A stretch of 45,437 nucleotides of DNA from Bacteroidota bacterium (GCA_004292795.1 RDXI01000029.1:1-45437); one strand, 5' to 3'; numbered from the stretch's first letter, positions 1 through 9,248 are shown. Program-made: numbers and translations. The notes: generated by a model from the sequence alone, not told the origin.

Positions 1-22
1 TGCTGACGAAAAAGCTTAATAT

Positions 23-153
23 AACGTCCCTGTGCAAACAGGGACGTTTTTTTTCTATCGCCCTGTGCAAACAGGGACGTTTTTTTTCTATCGCCCTGTG
101 CAAACAGGGACGTTTTTTTTCTATCGCCCTGTGCAAACAGGAACGTTTTTTTT
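23..153 (+). repeat. Tandem array of four terminator-like hairpins (33-bp unit)
   Basis: Units start at 28, 61, 94 and 127. Each has a CCCTGT stem arm, a GCAA tetraloop, an ACAGGG arm, then ACG and eight T residues. The first copy extends to an 11-bp perfect stem (23-33 with 38-48). The fourth copy has one G-to-A change in the stem. A GC-rich stem, GNRA-type loop and T tract together are the anatomy of an intrinsic terminator, repeated four times head to tail on the + strand. Presumably it ends transcription arriving from the left of the window. The 11-residue periodic peptide it would encode is an artefact. Confidence 0.85.
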
Positions 154-195
154 GTGCCTACTCCTAAAATACCGCCTCCGCATGATATTTTTGTA

Positions 196-203
196 TATCT
201 TTG
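196..203 (+). promoter_or_regulatory. Bacteroidota -7 promoter element
   Basis: TATCTTTG matches the TAnnTTTG consensus and ends 24 bases before the ATG at 228. It overlaps a possible upstream TTG start at 201, which supports the downstream start. Confidence 0.6.
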
Positions 204-227
204 CTCAAACAAAAATATTCCAATCTT

Positions 228-689
228 ATGCGTACTTCATTTTTACTACTCGTGGCACTCTTTCTTGCCTTGCCTGCTGTGGCTCAAAAGAAAAAAGAAA
301 AGGACAAAACGCCTGATTTCAAAGCCTTTTGGACAAACTTTCAGGCGCAAGTAAAGGCGCAGGATAAGAAGAAATTGGCGGACTTGTGCGAGTTCGAATT
401 ATACTACATCATCAAGTCCAAGAGTGTTACTGTGCCTGATGAGAAAATAGAAATCACGCGCAACAAGTTCTTGAAAGAACAATTTGAATTGCTGTTCAAT
501 ACTATGGTGCGCAAAAATATTGGCACTACCAAAGCCGAGAACGTAGGCGAGGATATGCAAGACAAACTCAAGCGCGTGGCTGTGATTGCTTGCACGAACA
601 AAGCAGGCAAGCCTGCCCGCCGTAGGTTTTTCTTCGAAATAGACAAAGACATGTATCAACTTGTGATGGTTGATGAAGAACAATTATAG
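228..689 (+). CDS. Small secreted protein of unknown function
   Basis: The 153-residue product starts with a clear Sec signal peptide (MRTSF, a leucine-rich core, then AVAQ) followed by a very lysine-rich stretch (KKKEKDK). It is therefore probably periplasmic or exported. The mature part is mixed alpha/beta and ends in a basic ARRR patch followed by an acidic strand. I recognise no family and no catalytic motif. The start at 228 is preferred because the signal peptide begins there and the promoter element lies just upstream. The gene stands alone between the hairpin array and a convergent gene. Confidence 0.75.
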   Translation: MRTSFLLLVALFLALPAVAQKKKEKDKTPDFKAFWTNFQAQVKAQDKKKLADLCEFELYYIIKSKSVTVPDEKIEITRNKFLKEQFELLFNTMVRKNIGTTKAENVGEDMQDKLKRVAVIACTNKAGKPARRRFFFEIDKDMYQLVMVDEEQL

Positions 690-839
690 GCAAGGCGGGT
701 AGTGATTGTTTTGATACCGTTTGTCGAGTTGGGACTGTGCTATTCTTAAAAAGGAAAGATTGGATAGTCTTCGACATTGACAACAGCTTTGCCTTGCCTA
801 CCAAAACAGGCAAGACTCACGCCTCGCCTGCCTAAAAGC

Positions 840-869
840 AAAAAAACTTGCCTACAAAGCGTAGGCAAG
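840..869 (-). terminator. Intrinsic terminator built from an inverted CTTGCCTAC pair
   Basis: CTTGCCTAC (847-855) and GTAGGCAAG (861-869) form a perfect 9-bp stem with a 5-base loop. Read on the minus strand it is followed by seven T residues (840-846 on the map). It lies 35 bases beyond the stop of the lipoxygenase-like gene and probably ends that transcript. The rest of 690-903 holds further single copies of the same word and no gene. Confidence 0.75.
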
Positions 870-903
870 GGAAGTAGCATCATTTGGCTAAAGCCTGTTT
901 ATC

Positions 904-2781
904 CTATGTTTCGATGTTCAAATCCCATTGATGGATTTGCGGTTCGTGATTATAAACCCCTGTAGCACGCGCAATGTATGCTCTGATAAATTCCTCTAAC
1001 CCATTACGAAAATCTACCAATGCTTTGTTTTTGGGGTCTGTAATGGGCAAATCCTTCCAGAACAGCGTAGAGTCATTGCCAAAGAGAGGCAAGGCAGATT
1101 CATAAGGGGCAGTGAAAGCAAATTCATAATAAAAATTGACCATCTCGCCTATTACTTCCGTATTGGGTAGGTAAGATAGTAGTTGTTCGGTGCTTATGGT
1201 AGCATCAGGCGAGGGCAATTCCGCGCTTTGTAGGCAAGGCGGGAAGTTGGGAACATACGCCATGAAAGGATTGGCTACTTCGGGCATACGTGCCGCACCG
1301 TGCATATTGATACGATACAAGATGCTGGTTATCACACGCTTAAGATTTGCCTTAGAGTCCATCTTGGGCAAGCCTTGTATATTGCCTACTTCCAAAATAT
1401 CCAAAATATGTAACCAAGAATCAGTCTTGCCTGCCTCTTTTATCCAATTTTGGAGTTCTTTGTCTGTTGCCACTTGCGTATCATCAGCATAGAGGTTGTC
1501 TATTACTTTTTCGGTGTACGTTTGTGTCAGATTCCAAATTTTGAGCATATCAGCCACGATAGGAAACATATCCCAAGGCGTATTTACCGTAAAGTCTTCT
1601 TCCACGATGCCCATATTTGCCAATTCAACCAAGGGGTCATCATCAAAAAACTTTCTGTCTTTGGCATAAGTGCGCAATAGGTCTGCAAACTCAAAGCCTG
1701 AATTGATAGACGTAGGCGGGGCGGCTTGCTTCCATGTGAGCAACAGCAATAAATCAAAGGGTATTAAATAATTGCTTTGTGGTTCAAGGAATTGGTAAAG
1801 TTTATGATTGCTCGAGAGGTTGTTGTACATACACATCTGCATAGATGCCGTAACAATGTGCCAATGATACACATGACCAATCCAAATGCCATATACTGTA
1901 GCTGATGCTTTAGCGGCTTGAAGTGCGCAGAGCCAAGCCGAGTCTGTGCATTGTTTGTAGCGATAATTGGTATATTCATCATTGCTTTCAGGCTTCACAA
2001 CCGACACAGCAATAGGTTTGATTTCTTTTGTGTTGCTGTCTTGTTGCAAGAGCGTCATGGTCGCAGGTGTATAGCGCGGATAACCCTTTACCTCTTTTTG
2101 CACTTTGCATACGCTGAAGAAGCGTAAATCGATGCAAAACAATTTTTTCTCTTGGTAAAGGTTTTCCAAATCAGTGTCCCAAGTTTGGGCAAAAGCAGTG
2201 CGCACAGCTTCTATATTTTTATCACTCACTTTTTGTAAAATGAGCAAGTTGTAGGCTATGCCATACCGCGCCATCGTGTTCCAAAACTGTGTGTTGGCTT
2301 CTTCTACGTCTGTAAGGCTTTTTGCCCACGTATCCAAATACGTTTCGGTGGCTTCTCTATGAAAATTGCTCATAGTAGTCCACGACATAGCGAATTGTTT
2401 GGGTTCTTCCAAAAACATAGCACCTTGGTGTGCTTTTGCTTCTGGTTCTGTAGCCTTGAATAAGTCTTGAAACTTATTGGCTATCCATGGAACAACATTG
2501 ACACCTGTTGCCACTTTGAAGGTTTTACGCAGTTCGTTTAGTGCATCTTTGCGTAGAGAGGCTTGCGTTTTTTCGCTGTCATTGCCATACAAAAAAAAGT
2601 AGGCAGGCGCAGTTTTACCTCGTACTGTGTAGGGTACGGAGAGGGCGTTGCGGGCTTGTTGGCTCTCAGACGACCGTTTCAGAAGAAGCACTACATTCTT
2701 GGCTATCTCCTCCAAACTGGTAGGACAAGGCAAAGACGGAATGCCATTTGAAACAATGGGAATCCTAAAATATTTGTTCAT
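904..2781 (-). CDS. Divergent lipoxygenase-like protein
   Basis: The 625-residue product has the lipoxygenase iron-binding layout: His303, four residues, His308, seventeen residues, His326, with LSSNH matching the family LSxxHP segment. A second block, MHGAARM then VPNFPP (His494 to about 515), matches the family HAAVN...PNxPP region. In the family, two of the first histidines, the second-block histidine, an Asn/His/Ser four residues on, and the C-terminal Ile bind iron. Here the +4 residue is Arg498 and the protein ends in Thr, so two ligands are not canonical. No signal peptide or PLAT domain is evident, and the length fits compact bacterial enzymes. It may oxygenate fatty acids, act differently, or be inactive. 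It is monocistronic, with its own terminator. Confidence 0.75.
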   Translation of the reverse strand: MNKYFRIPIVSNGIPSLPCPTSLEEIAKNVVLLLKRSSESQQARNALSVPYTVRGKTAPAYFFLYGNDSEKTQASLRKDALNELRKTFKVATGVNVVPWIANKFQDLFKATEPEAKAHQGAMFLEEPKQFAMSWTTMSNFHREATETYLDTWAKSLTDVEEANTQFWNTMARYGIAYNLLILQKVSDKNIEAVRTAFAQTWDTDLENLYQEKKLFCIDLRFFSVCKVQKEVKGYPRYTPATMTLLQQDSNTKEIKPIAVSVVKPESNDEYTNYRYKQCTDSAWLCALQAAKASATVYGIWIGHVYHWHIVTASMQMCMYNNLSSNHKLYQFLEPQSNYLIPFDLLLLLTWKQAAPPTSINSGFEFADLLRTYAKDRKFFDDDPLVELANMGIVEEDFTVNTPWDMFPIVADMLKIWNLTQTYTEKVIDNLYADDTQVATDKELQNWIKEAGKTDSWLHILDILEVGNIQGLPKMDSKANLKRVITSILYRINMHGAARMPEVANPFMAYVPNFPPCLQSAELPSPDATISTEQLLSYLPNTEVIGEMVNFYYEFAFTAPYESALPLFGNDSTLFWKDLPITDPKNKALVDFRNGLEEFIRAYIARATGVYNHEPQIHQWDLNIET

Positions 2782-2933
2782 AAGTTAATAAATTTTTTCA
2801 AATTAAATAATTTGATGTCGCAAAATCAAAAAAAAAGGCTTTGTTTTTCAAAAAAAAAACGCTATGTGTGCCAAACGTATGCAGTCTTTTGATACATTAT
2901 GAGTAATGCTCAAAAATCAGTGGAATTGCGAAA

Positions 2934-2965
2934 CAAAAAAACGCAAAGTCACGAAAGACCTTGCG
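2934..2965 (-). terminator. Intrinsic terminator of the T9SS surface-protein gene
   Basis: On the minus strand, CGCAAGGTC and GACTTTGCG form a 9-bp stem with one G-T wobble (map 2942-2950 with 2957-2965) and a 6-base loop, followed by seven T residues. It lies about 30 bases past the stop at 2994. Confidence 0.85.
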
Positions 2966-2993
2966 GGTTTTGTTTTAAAAAAAGCAAACCAAC

Positions 2994-4904
2994 TTACCTG
3001 ACCAACGTAACACTTCCCGTTTTGCGCAAAAACTTGTTCGGATACAAGGGCGTGGCGTAGTCGGCTTGCCACGCATATACACCCGCAGGGGCAGGCGAGC
3101 CGTTGAGCGTGCCATTCCACGCTTCTTGTTTTTGACGCATGATGTGGACACACTCACCCCAACGATTGAAAATCTTAAGCTCGAACTTGGCTACATCTTG
3201 CGTAAATACCTCTAATACATCATTGAGTGCGTCTTGGTTAGGCGTAAAAGCGGTGGGGACTTCAAAAACAGGGGTACAATCTACCTCGATATTGATTTTT
3301 TTTTGACGCACCAAACAGCCACTTACAGCATCAAACACTTCGCAAACATACAAACCGTTTTCTTTCAGACTTCTGACTGTTAGCACATTGTTCGTTACGC
3401 CTTGTGTGTTCGACCATTGATAGTTCAGAACGCGCCCTTGCCTACGCAGTTCTGCCTCCTCTTCTTCTGTGAAAATGCCAAAAGAGCGAGGCGGAAACGG
3501 GCAAAGCTTGGTTTGTACGGCTATGCTGTCCGTTTCTATGGGTATCACTTCTACAGATTGCACGAAGGTACAACCGCCTATAGTGAGCGTAAGTATGTAC
3601 GTGGCTTGTTGCTCGCCTGCCCTGATGCGCTTGCAATCTGCATCAAGACAAGTAAAAGAACCATTGGAAACTGTCCAAACATAGTCCTTGCCTGAATAAG
3701 ACTCCAGAATGGTCGTTGTGCCTTCGCATTGATACACTTTTTCCTTGCCTGCAGGCAAGTTGCTTAGTGGTTTGAAGTCGTTTACTTCTAAAATATTCGC
3801 GGTAGCTTCGTCTATTTTCTCAAAATTGCACCCATATTCCAAATGCAACGTGAGTGCTTCCGTATTTTCTTGCAACGCATCTGCTTTCGGCACGAGCAAA
3901 AAGGACTTTTTCAATACACCCGCTTCCATATTGAAAGTAAACGGCAGTGCTAAAATCTTATTCCCTTCGAAAAAGAGGTCATAGTCTTGCAAGAAACTTG
4001 CCTGCCCTATGGCATTGAGGCGCATGGTTTCAAAAACGCTGTTTCTGGAACGCTCCACCGTAAAAGCGCGTTGGTCGCACCCTTCTATCAAACCGCCATA
4101 TTCTGTAACAAAGTTGGCATTAAAAGCAGGCAAGGGGCTTGTGATTGCCTCAATAAAAACGCCTGAGTCTAATTCTGCATCTTCCACATCAGCAATTTTG
4201 AGTTCCAATCTGTAGGTAGCACAAGGTACAACATCAATCTCCACTATCAAATCTTTGGTATAGCCATCATATTGAATAAGCTCGAAAGTAGGATTGTTCA
4301 AGAGCGTATTGTCGTGATAATAGGCACTGTTCAGGTTGTTGTTGATGGCTTTGATGCTAACAGGCGTGTTCGTATTGGGTACGAGAGCAATGTTTTTCTT
4401 GGTATAATTACCTCCTGCGGGGTTTTGCCCTGTGATAAAAAAGCCAAATACATCATTGAAAATATCCGACACATATTCGTTGTATTCTTCCGAAGCGAAG
4501 GTATAGCGGAAGGTAAGTTTCTTGCCTGCGGGCTTGATGTCAAAGGCAATCACACAAGCGTCTAAGGTCGCGCCTGTTACGATACCTGCCAAATCCGCAT
4601 CTCCTGCCGATTCCCAAGCTTTACTTATATTTTGCGAGTCGTTTTTTCCTTGTGCATTGGTGGCTAAGCCTGTGGTAATGAGCATACCTTTTTCCATAGG
4701 CAAGCTACCGCCTGTTCTTTCATACACGCCAAAGGCTTCGTTTCTGCCTGTAAGCGTTACGTTGCTGATGACTACGCCCTTGCCTACCAACTGATTGAGG
4801 ACAGTGGCAACATCTGCGCCTTGTGTTACTTGGATTTGTGCAGACGCACAAGCGCATAGCAGGCAAGTTACACAAAAGAACGATAAAATAAATTTTCGAA
4901 ACAT
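2994..4904 (-). CDS. T9SS-exported surface protein (choice-of-anchor L-like domain, type B sorting domain)
   Basis: The 636-residue product has a signal peptide (MFRKFILSFFC ... ASAQ). An N-terminal region of about 250 residues carries GMLITTGLATNAQG and FASEEYNEY...DVFGFF, which are hallmarks of the choice-of-anchor L family. A beta-rich middle follows, with several cysteines. The last ~90 residues are a gliding-motility-associated C-terminal (type B) domain: FTPNQDALNDVLEV, then IFNRWGE, then WNGTLNGSPAPAGVYAW. Such domains direct export by the type IX system and anchoring on the cell surface. The start at 4904 is chosen over 4928 because the promoter element at 4926-4933 overlaps the upstream candidate. 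It is a likely adhesin or surface-matrix protein; the substrate is unknown. Confidence 0.88.
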   Translation of the reverse strand: MFRKFILSFFCVTCLLCACASAQIQVTQGADVATVLNQLVGKGVVISNVTLTGRNEAFGVYERTGGSLPMEKGMLITTGLATNAQGKNDSQNISKAWESAGDADLAGIVTGATLDACVIAFDIKPAGKKLTFRYTFASEEYNEYVSDIFNDVFGFFITGQNPAGGNYTKKNIALVPNTNTPVSIKAINNNLNSAYYHDNTLLNNPTFELIQYDGYTKDLIVEIDVVPCATYRLELKIADVEDAELDSGVFIEAITSPLPAFNANFVTEYGGLIEGCDQRAFTVERSRNSVFETMRLNAIGQASFLQDYDLFFEGNKILALPFTFNMEAGVLKKSFLLVPKADALQENTEALTLHLEYGCNFEKIDEATANILEVNDFKPLSNLPAGKEKVYQCEGTTTILESYSGKDYVWTVSNGSFTCLDADCKRIRAGEQQATYILTLTIGGCTFVQSVEVIPIETDSIAVQTKLCPFPPRSFGIFTEEEEAELRRQGRVLNYQWSNTQGVTNNVLTVRSLKENGLYVCEVFDAVSGCLVRQKKINIEVDCTPVFEVPTAFTPNQDALNDVLEVFTQDVAKFELKIFNRWGECVHIMRQKQEAWNGTLNGSPAPAGVYAWQADYATPLYPNKFLRKTGSVTLVR

Positions 4905-4925
4905 GATTGAGCTGGTTTTGAAATG

Positions 4926-4933
4926 CAAAAGTA
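4926..4933 (-). promoter_or_regulatory. -7 promoter element for the T9SS surface protein
   Basis: Minus-strand TACTTTTG matches TAnnTTTG, 21 bases upstream of the ATG at 4904. It rules out the ATG at 4928 as the main start. Confidence 0.6.
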
Positions 4934-4988
4934 CATAAAACTGACTTTAAAAACGATTATTACTAACCGAAAAAATCTAAATATTCCC

Positions 4989-4996
4989 TACATTTG
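4989..4996 (+). promoter_or_regulatory. -7 promoter element for the hybrid kinase
   Basis: TACATTTG matches TAnnTTTG and ends 14 bases before the ATG at 5011, so the leader would be only about 10 bases. It is divergent from the promoter at 4926-4933. Confidence 0.6.
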
Positions 4997-5010
4997 CAAA
5001 AACGCGTGTT

Positions 5011-8000
5011 ATGTCTGATAAAAAGCTCCAAGAAGAAAATAAATTTCTCAAACAACGCATAGCCGAGCTTGAGAAACAGCTCTACATACCCCAAACAGGC
5101 TTGGAGGAGTATTTCCGAAAAGCCATTGCGCAAGTCCCCTTGTTTGGCATCATTGTTAGTCCTACAGGCAAGATTGTATATTGCAACAATTACGGGCTGA
5201 AGTTGGTAGGTTGGGAGGCAAGCGACTTGTTGGGGCAAGATTATTTTGATGTGTTCGTACCCAAAACCGACCAAACGGGGCGCAGGCAAGACTATGAAAA
5301 GGCTATCAAACGCGAAGGCTATTGGGAAGAAAATATGCGGGCTGTGATGACGCGGGCAGGCGAGTTGCGTTACCTGAACTTTAGTGCAGTGGTGCTGAAA
5401 GACGACAAGGGCAAGATTACAGGGCTTGCCAAGATAGGCGCGGACATTACCGAACAAGTGCGTACTTCTGATGCTTTGCAACAAAGCAATGAAGCCCTGC
5501 AAGACCTTTTCAATAATTCCAATGACTTGATTTTTATTTGTGGTATGACAGGCGATTTTTTGTTTGCCAATCGTACTTTTATGCAAAAAATAGGCTACGA
5601 AGCAGACGAATTGCGCTACTTGAATATCCGAAAATTGCTACACTCCAAAACCAAATACACCACTTACCGCAATCTCATTCGCATCATTCAGGGGCAGGGA
5701 AATTTCAAATTCGAAACAAGCTTGGTTACCAAACAAGGCAGACGCTTGTACCTCGAGGGCAATGTGAGTTGTAGATTTGAAAATAATCAGCCCATAGCCG
5801 TTAGAGGAATTTTGTATGACATCACCGATAAAATACGCGCCGAAAAAGCGCAAACACTTTACTATAGCATAGCCAACCTTGCCGTTCAGAGCCGAGATTT
5901 GCAAGAATTGTATCAGAGTATTCACCACGAATTGGGCAAAGTGATAGAAGTAAATAATTTCTACATCAAACTCTACAGCGACAACAAGCAAGAAATTCTA
6001 TTCCCTTACTACGTTGATGAAGAGCGCGTACACCTGCCTCGCCTACCCAAAAGACCGCTTGGCAAAGGGCTAACGGATTATGTGATGCAGTTGAAACGCC
6101 CCGCTTTTTTTTATGAAGAGGAAATTTTGGAACTGAACGTGCATAGCCAAATAGAAATGGTAGGCAAGGTGCCGAAAGTGTGGATTGGTGTTCCGTTGTG
6201 GTTTGAGAACGAAGTTATCGGGCTTATTTCTGTGAAATCGTACAAAAGCCGAGCAACCTACAACCACGCAGACCTCGAGCTGTTGGACTTCATTTCGGGG
6301 CAGGTGGCATTGGCTATCAGCCGAAAGAGAACAGAACTTGGCATGATAGCAAGCGAGAAAAAATTTAGAAATATCTTCGAGTCCTTCCAAGATATTTATT
6401 ATCACGCAGATTTGAACGGCAAAATTATTTTGGTTAGTCCTTCGGTAGAAGAAATAACGGGCTATACGCCTGATGAAATCATAGGAAAAAGCTTGGCTAC
6501 TTTTACCACAGCAGGCGAGCGACTTGTGGACTTTTTGCAAGAGATTTTTGTGCAAACCAAAATCAAAAACTACGAAACGGGCTTGCGCACCAAAACAGGG
6601 CGCATTGTGCAGTCTATCTCCAATGTGAAACTTACCTACGACGAAGAAGGGCAACCCATCGGGCTTGAGGGCGTGGTGCGCGACATCACAGAGCTAAAAC
6701 GCGCCACAGAAGAAACCCTGAAAGCCAAAGAATTGGCGGAACAGTCCTTGCGCGTGAAGGAGAGTTTTTTGGCAAACATGAGCCACGAAATTCGTACCCC
6801 GATGAATGGCGTAATTGGTATGATTGACTTGATGCTCACGACTTCGTTGAATGAAACACAGCAAGGTTATATGCAAACCGTCAAAAAATCTTCGGAAACA
6901 TTGATGGACATTCTGAACAATATCCTCGACCTCTCGAAGATTGAGGCAGGCAAGATGAAACTGCACAAGCGCGTTACGGACTTTCACACTGCGATTGAGA
7001 AAATACAACACCTTTTCGCCCAACAAGCCGAAGTAAAAAACAACAAAATTTTGCTCGAAATTGCCGAAGATGTACCTCGATACCTGATGGCAGACGAAAC
7101 GCGCCTCTTGCAAATCATGGCGAACCTTACCTCCAATGCCGTTAAATTTACTTCGCAAGGTATTATTACTTTGAGCGCGACAGTCTTGGAAAAACAGGGC
7201 AGGAAATGCCATATCAAAGTGGCAGTCCGCGACACAGGCATAGGCATAGCCAAAAAAGACATCAAACTGCTGTTCGATATTTTCAGCCAAGTCGACAACT
7301 CCTTCGCCAAAGCCCAAAGCGGAACGGGCTTAGGATTGGCTATTTCCAAAGAGCTTACGCGCCTGATGGAAGGCGAGATAAACGTAGAATCCACGCCCCA
7401 ACAAGGCAGTACATTCTGGTTTACGTTCAAGGCAAACATCACTTCGCGCACTGTAGGCGAGCAAGACACGCAAACGAAACAAAACGAAGTGTGGAAAACC
7501 AACCTCGAAACCTACGAACCGCACATACTCATCACAGACGACAACGAAATAAACAGGCGCGTAGCTTCCGAAATTCTGAAAAAAGTAGGGTGTAAAGTCG
7601 ACCTTGCCGACTCGGGCTGGGCGTGCATAGACAAAGCCCAAAAAACCCGCTACGACTTGATTTTGATGGATATTCAAATGCCCGAACTCGATGGCGTGGC
7701 AACTACACAACATTTGCGCGGGTTGGGCATTGACTTGCCTCCCATTATTGCCATGACTGCCTACGCCATGCGCCAAGACCGCAAAAAATTCTTGAGCAAA
7801 GGGCTTGATGACTACATAGCCAAGCCTATCAATGCGCAAGAGTTGATTTCGAAAGTGGAGGGCTATATCAAAGGCAAAAGCCTTGCCTACCCAACGGAGC
7901 AAGCAGGCGAGCCTGAAGCCTTGCCTACACAAGGGCTGATTGACTACGAAAAAATAGGGCAGTTGCTCAAATATGGAGGCAAGGAACTTGTGCAAGAAAC

Positions 8001-8277
8001 GTGGGAGGAATTTATCACCGAGTCCGACTCTTTCCTACAAGCCATCGAGAACGCCTTAGCCACTGAAAATTATGCGCAAATCGCCTCGCCTTTGCACACT
8101 TTGAAGGGCAATGCTGGCACATTGGGCATCATGCAAGTCTATGAAAATGCCCTCGCTATGGAAACGCAATATAGGCAAGAAGACTACAACCTCGCCTCCG
8201 TATGGGACGCGCTGAAGCAAAATTTTAGCGCGTTTCAGGCAAGTTACAAAACGCTGTTGGAAAACATCGAAGGGTAG
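5011..8277 (+). CDS. Hybrid sensor histidine kinase (PAS-PAS-GAF-PAS-HisKA-HATPase-REC-HPt)
   Basis: This 1088-residue cytoplasmic phosphorelay protein has no membrane segment or signal peptide. Order: N-terminal coiled coil (1-30), PAS (about 35-150, ending GADITEQ), PAS (about 155-275, ending DITDK), GAF (about 285-430), PAS (about 445-560, ending DITELKRA). The HisKA H-box SHEIRTPMNG follows with phospho-His592, then HATPase motifs (NLTSNAVKF, DTGIGI, GTGLGLAIS). The receiver carries the phospho-acceptor Asp887 in LILMDIQMPELDG and the conserved Lys in AKPIN. The C-terminal HPt domain has His1029 in LHTLKGNAG. All relay residues are present, so a full His-Asp-His relay is possible and output would go to a separate response regulator, which is not encoded nearby. 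The GAF and PAS domains point to a cytosolic ligand or redox signal. Part of its HPt-coding end is duplicated at 9731-9840. Confidence 0.95.
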   Translation: MSDKKLQEENKFLKQRIAELEKQLYIPQTGLEEYFRKAIAQVPLFGIIVSPTGKIVYCNNYGLKLVGWEASDLLGQDYFDVFVPKTDQTGRRQDYEKAIKREGYWEENMRAVMTRAGELRYLNFSAVVLKDDKGKITGLAKIGADITEQVRTSDALQQSNEALQDLFNNSNDLIFICGMTGDFLFANRTFMQKIGYEADELRYLNIRKLLHSKTKYTTYRNLIRIIQGQGNFKFETSLVTKQGRRLYLEGNVSCRFENNQPIAVRGILYDITDKIRAEKAQTLYYSIANLAVQSRDLQELYQSIHHELGKVIEVNNFYIKLYSDNKQEILFPYYVDEERVHLPRLPKRPLGKGLTDYVMQLKRPAFFYEEEILELNVHSQIEMVGKVPKVWIGVPLWFENEVIGLISVKSYKSRATYNHADLELLDFISGQVALAISRKRTELGMIASEKKFRNIFESFQDIYYHADLNGKIILVSPSVEEITGYTPDEIIGKSLATFTTAGERLVDFLQEIFVQTKIKNYETGLRTKTGRIVQSISNVKLTYDEEGQPIGLEGVVRDITELKRATEETLKAKELAEQSLRVKESFLANMSHEIRTPMNGVIGMIDLMLTTSLNETQQGYMQTVKKSSETLMDILNNILDLSKIEAGKMKLHKRVTDFHTAIEKIQHLFAQQAEVKNNKILLEIAEDVPRYLMADETRLLQIMANLTSNAVKFTSQGIITLSATVLEKQGRKCHIKVAVRDTGIGIAKKDIKLLFDIFSQVDNSFAKAQSGTGLGLAISKELTRLMEGEINVESTPQQGSTFWFTFKANITSRTVGEQDTQTKQNEVWKTNLETYEPHILITDDNEINRRVASEILKKVGCKVDLADSGWACIDKAQKTRYDLILMDIQMPELDGVATTQHLRGLGIDLPPIIAMTAYAMRQDRKKFLSKGLDDYIAKPINAQELISKVEGYIKGKSLAYPTEQAGEPEALPTQGLIDYEKIGQLLKYGGKELVQETWEEFITESDSFLQAIENALATENYAQIASPLHTLKGNAGTLGIMQVYENALAMETQYRQEDYNLASVWDALKQNFSAFQASYKTLLENIEG

Positions 8278-8311
8278 GGCAATGAGGTGTACAAGCTGTG
8301 TAAAAAAGTAT

Positions 8312-8319
8312 TATTTTTG
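8312..8319 (+). promoter_or_regulatory. -7 promoter element for the lipoprotein gene
   Basis: TATTTTTG matches TAnnTTTG and ends 14 bases before the ATG at 8334. Confidence 0.6.
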
Positions 8320-8333
8320 TAAAAAAAGACGAT

Positions 8334-9071
8334 ATGAAAAAAAATCTTTGCTTTGCTATGATTCTTTTCTTGTGTGCTTGCCAGAAAGACAAGAACGCAC
8401 AAGAAACCCCCTCGCCTGAAGTGGTGCTTACTGCCGTAAATACCATTACAGACAAACAAAACCATGTCTATCGAGTGGGTTATGACCAAGTTACCTCTAT
8501 CAACCAAGATGCGTATGTAGAAAAGAAGAACGCAAGCGGGCAGGTAATATGGCGATTGAATTATGAGAACACAGCCCCAGATGGTCGCGGTGTTTGGATA
8601 GCACTTGACGAAAACGACACGCCTTGGGTAATATTTAGCATAGATGGCGGGAGTGGCGAAGCAGGCTATATAACACGTAAGGAAGTAGAAGGCACGCCGT
8701 TTAGCAGTTCGTTTTTGAGCGGTTATGGCAAAGGTGGAGGCGCGAAGGTGGCTGTATTGGCACGCCTCAACCCTGCTACAGGCAAGATAGTAAAAGCTAC
8801 TTTTTTAGTGTCGCGCACCAACGAAGGCAACCACAATGCTGTCGATAAAACGAATAGTTTAGAAGTTACCAAATTTGGGGTAGCCAACGGAAAGGTAGTA
8901 TTGGAAGCCAACTCGTGGTTCAAACCATTCTCCAACCAAGCTACAGAAGGCAATTATAAATTTCACCCCGAAGCTACTGACAACAACAAACATGGAGCAT
9001 ATTGGAAAATGCGTGTTACTTTGCCTACGTCCTTAGCCAAGATAGATGAAAGTTTGATAATCAAACCTTGA
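8334..9071 (+). CDS. Lipoprotein of unknown function
   Basis: The 245-residue product has a lipoprotein signal peptide with lipobox LCAC, so Cys16 would be acylated. The next residues are QKDKNAQE. In Bacteroidota a polar or acidic stretch after the Cys can send the protein to the cell surface. The mature part reads as repeated short beta strands (WIALDENDTPWVIFSIDG, YITRKEVEG, RLNPATGKIVKATFLV), resembling beta-propeller or SBBP-type blades, but I cannot assign a family. It is monocistronic with its own promoter, and convergent with the hemoglobin gene across a shared terminator. Confidence 0.8.
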   Translation: MKKNLCFAMILFLCACQKDKNAQETPSPEVVLTAVNTITDKQNHVYRVGYDQVTSINQDAYVEKKNASGQVIWRLNYENTAPDGRGVWIALDENDTPWVIFSIDGGSGEAGYITRKEVEGTPFSSSFLSGYGKGGGAKVAVLARLNPATGKIVKATFLVSRTNEGNHNAVDKTNSLEVTKFGVANGKVVLEANSWFKPFSNQATEGNYKFHPEATDNNKHGAYWKMRVTLPTSLAKIDESLIIKP

Positions 9072-9191
9072 CCAACACAACGACTTGCCTACCACCGCAG
9101 TAGTAGTGGGGAAATTATGAGGTCAATAAAGGCGTTTTGAGAGCTTAGAAGTAAATATTTACTTGCTTATTGCCACTATCAAGAAAGCAGA

Positions 9192-9228
9192 AAAACCCTT
9201 GCCTACCGTTGTGGCAGGCAAGGGTTTT
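9192..9228. terminator. Bidirectional intrinsic terminator between convergent genes
   Basis: AACCCTTGCCT (9194-9204) pairs with AGGCAAGGGTT (9216-9226) over 11 bases, extended by two inner C-G pairs. A runs on the left and T on the right let it work on both strands. It contains an inverted pair of the window-wide word CTTGCCTRC. Confidence 0.8.
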
Positions 9229-9248
9229 ATAGCTGAAATTTTGTGTCG

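Noticed and set aside
32-316. 94-codon frame with a perfect 11-residue peptide repeat
   Set aside because: The repeat comes from the 33-bp hairpin array (33 bases equals 11 codons). It overlaps the real gene start at 228 in another frame.
904-960. tRNA-like T-arm text (GTTCAAATCC)
   Set aside because: No acceptor, D or anticodon stems around it, and it lies inside the lipoxygenase-like gene.
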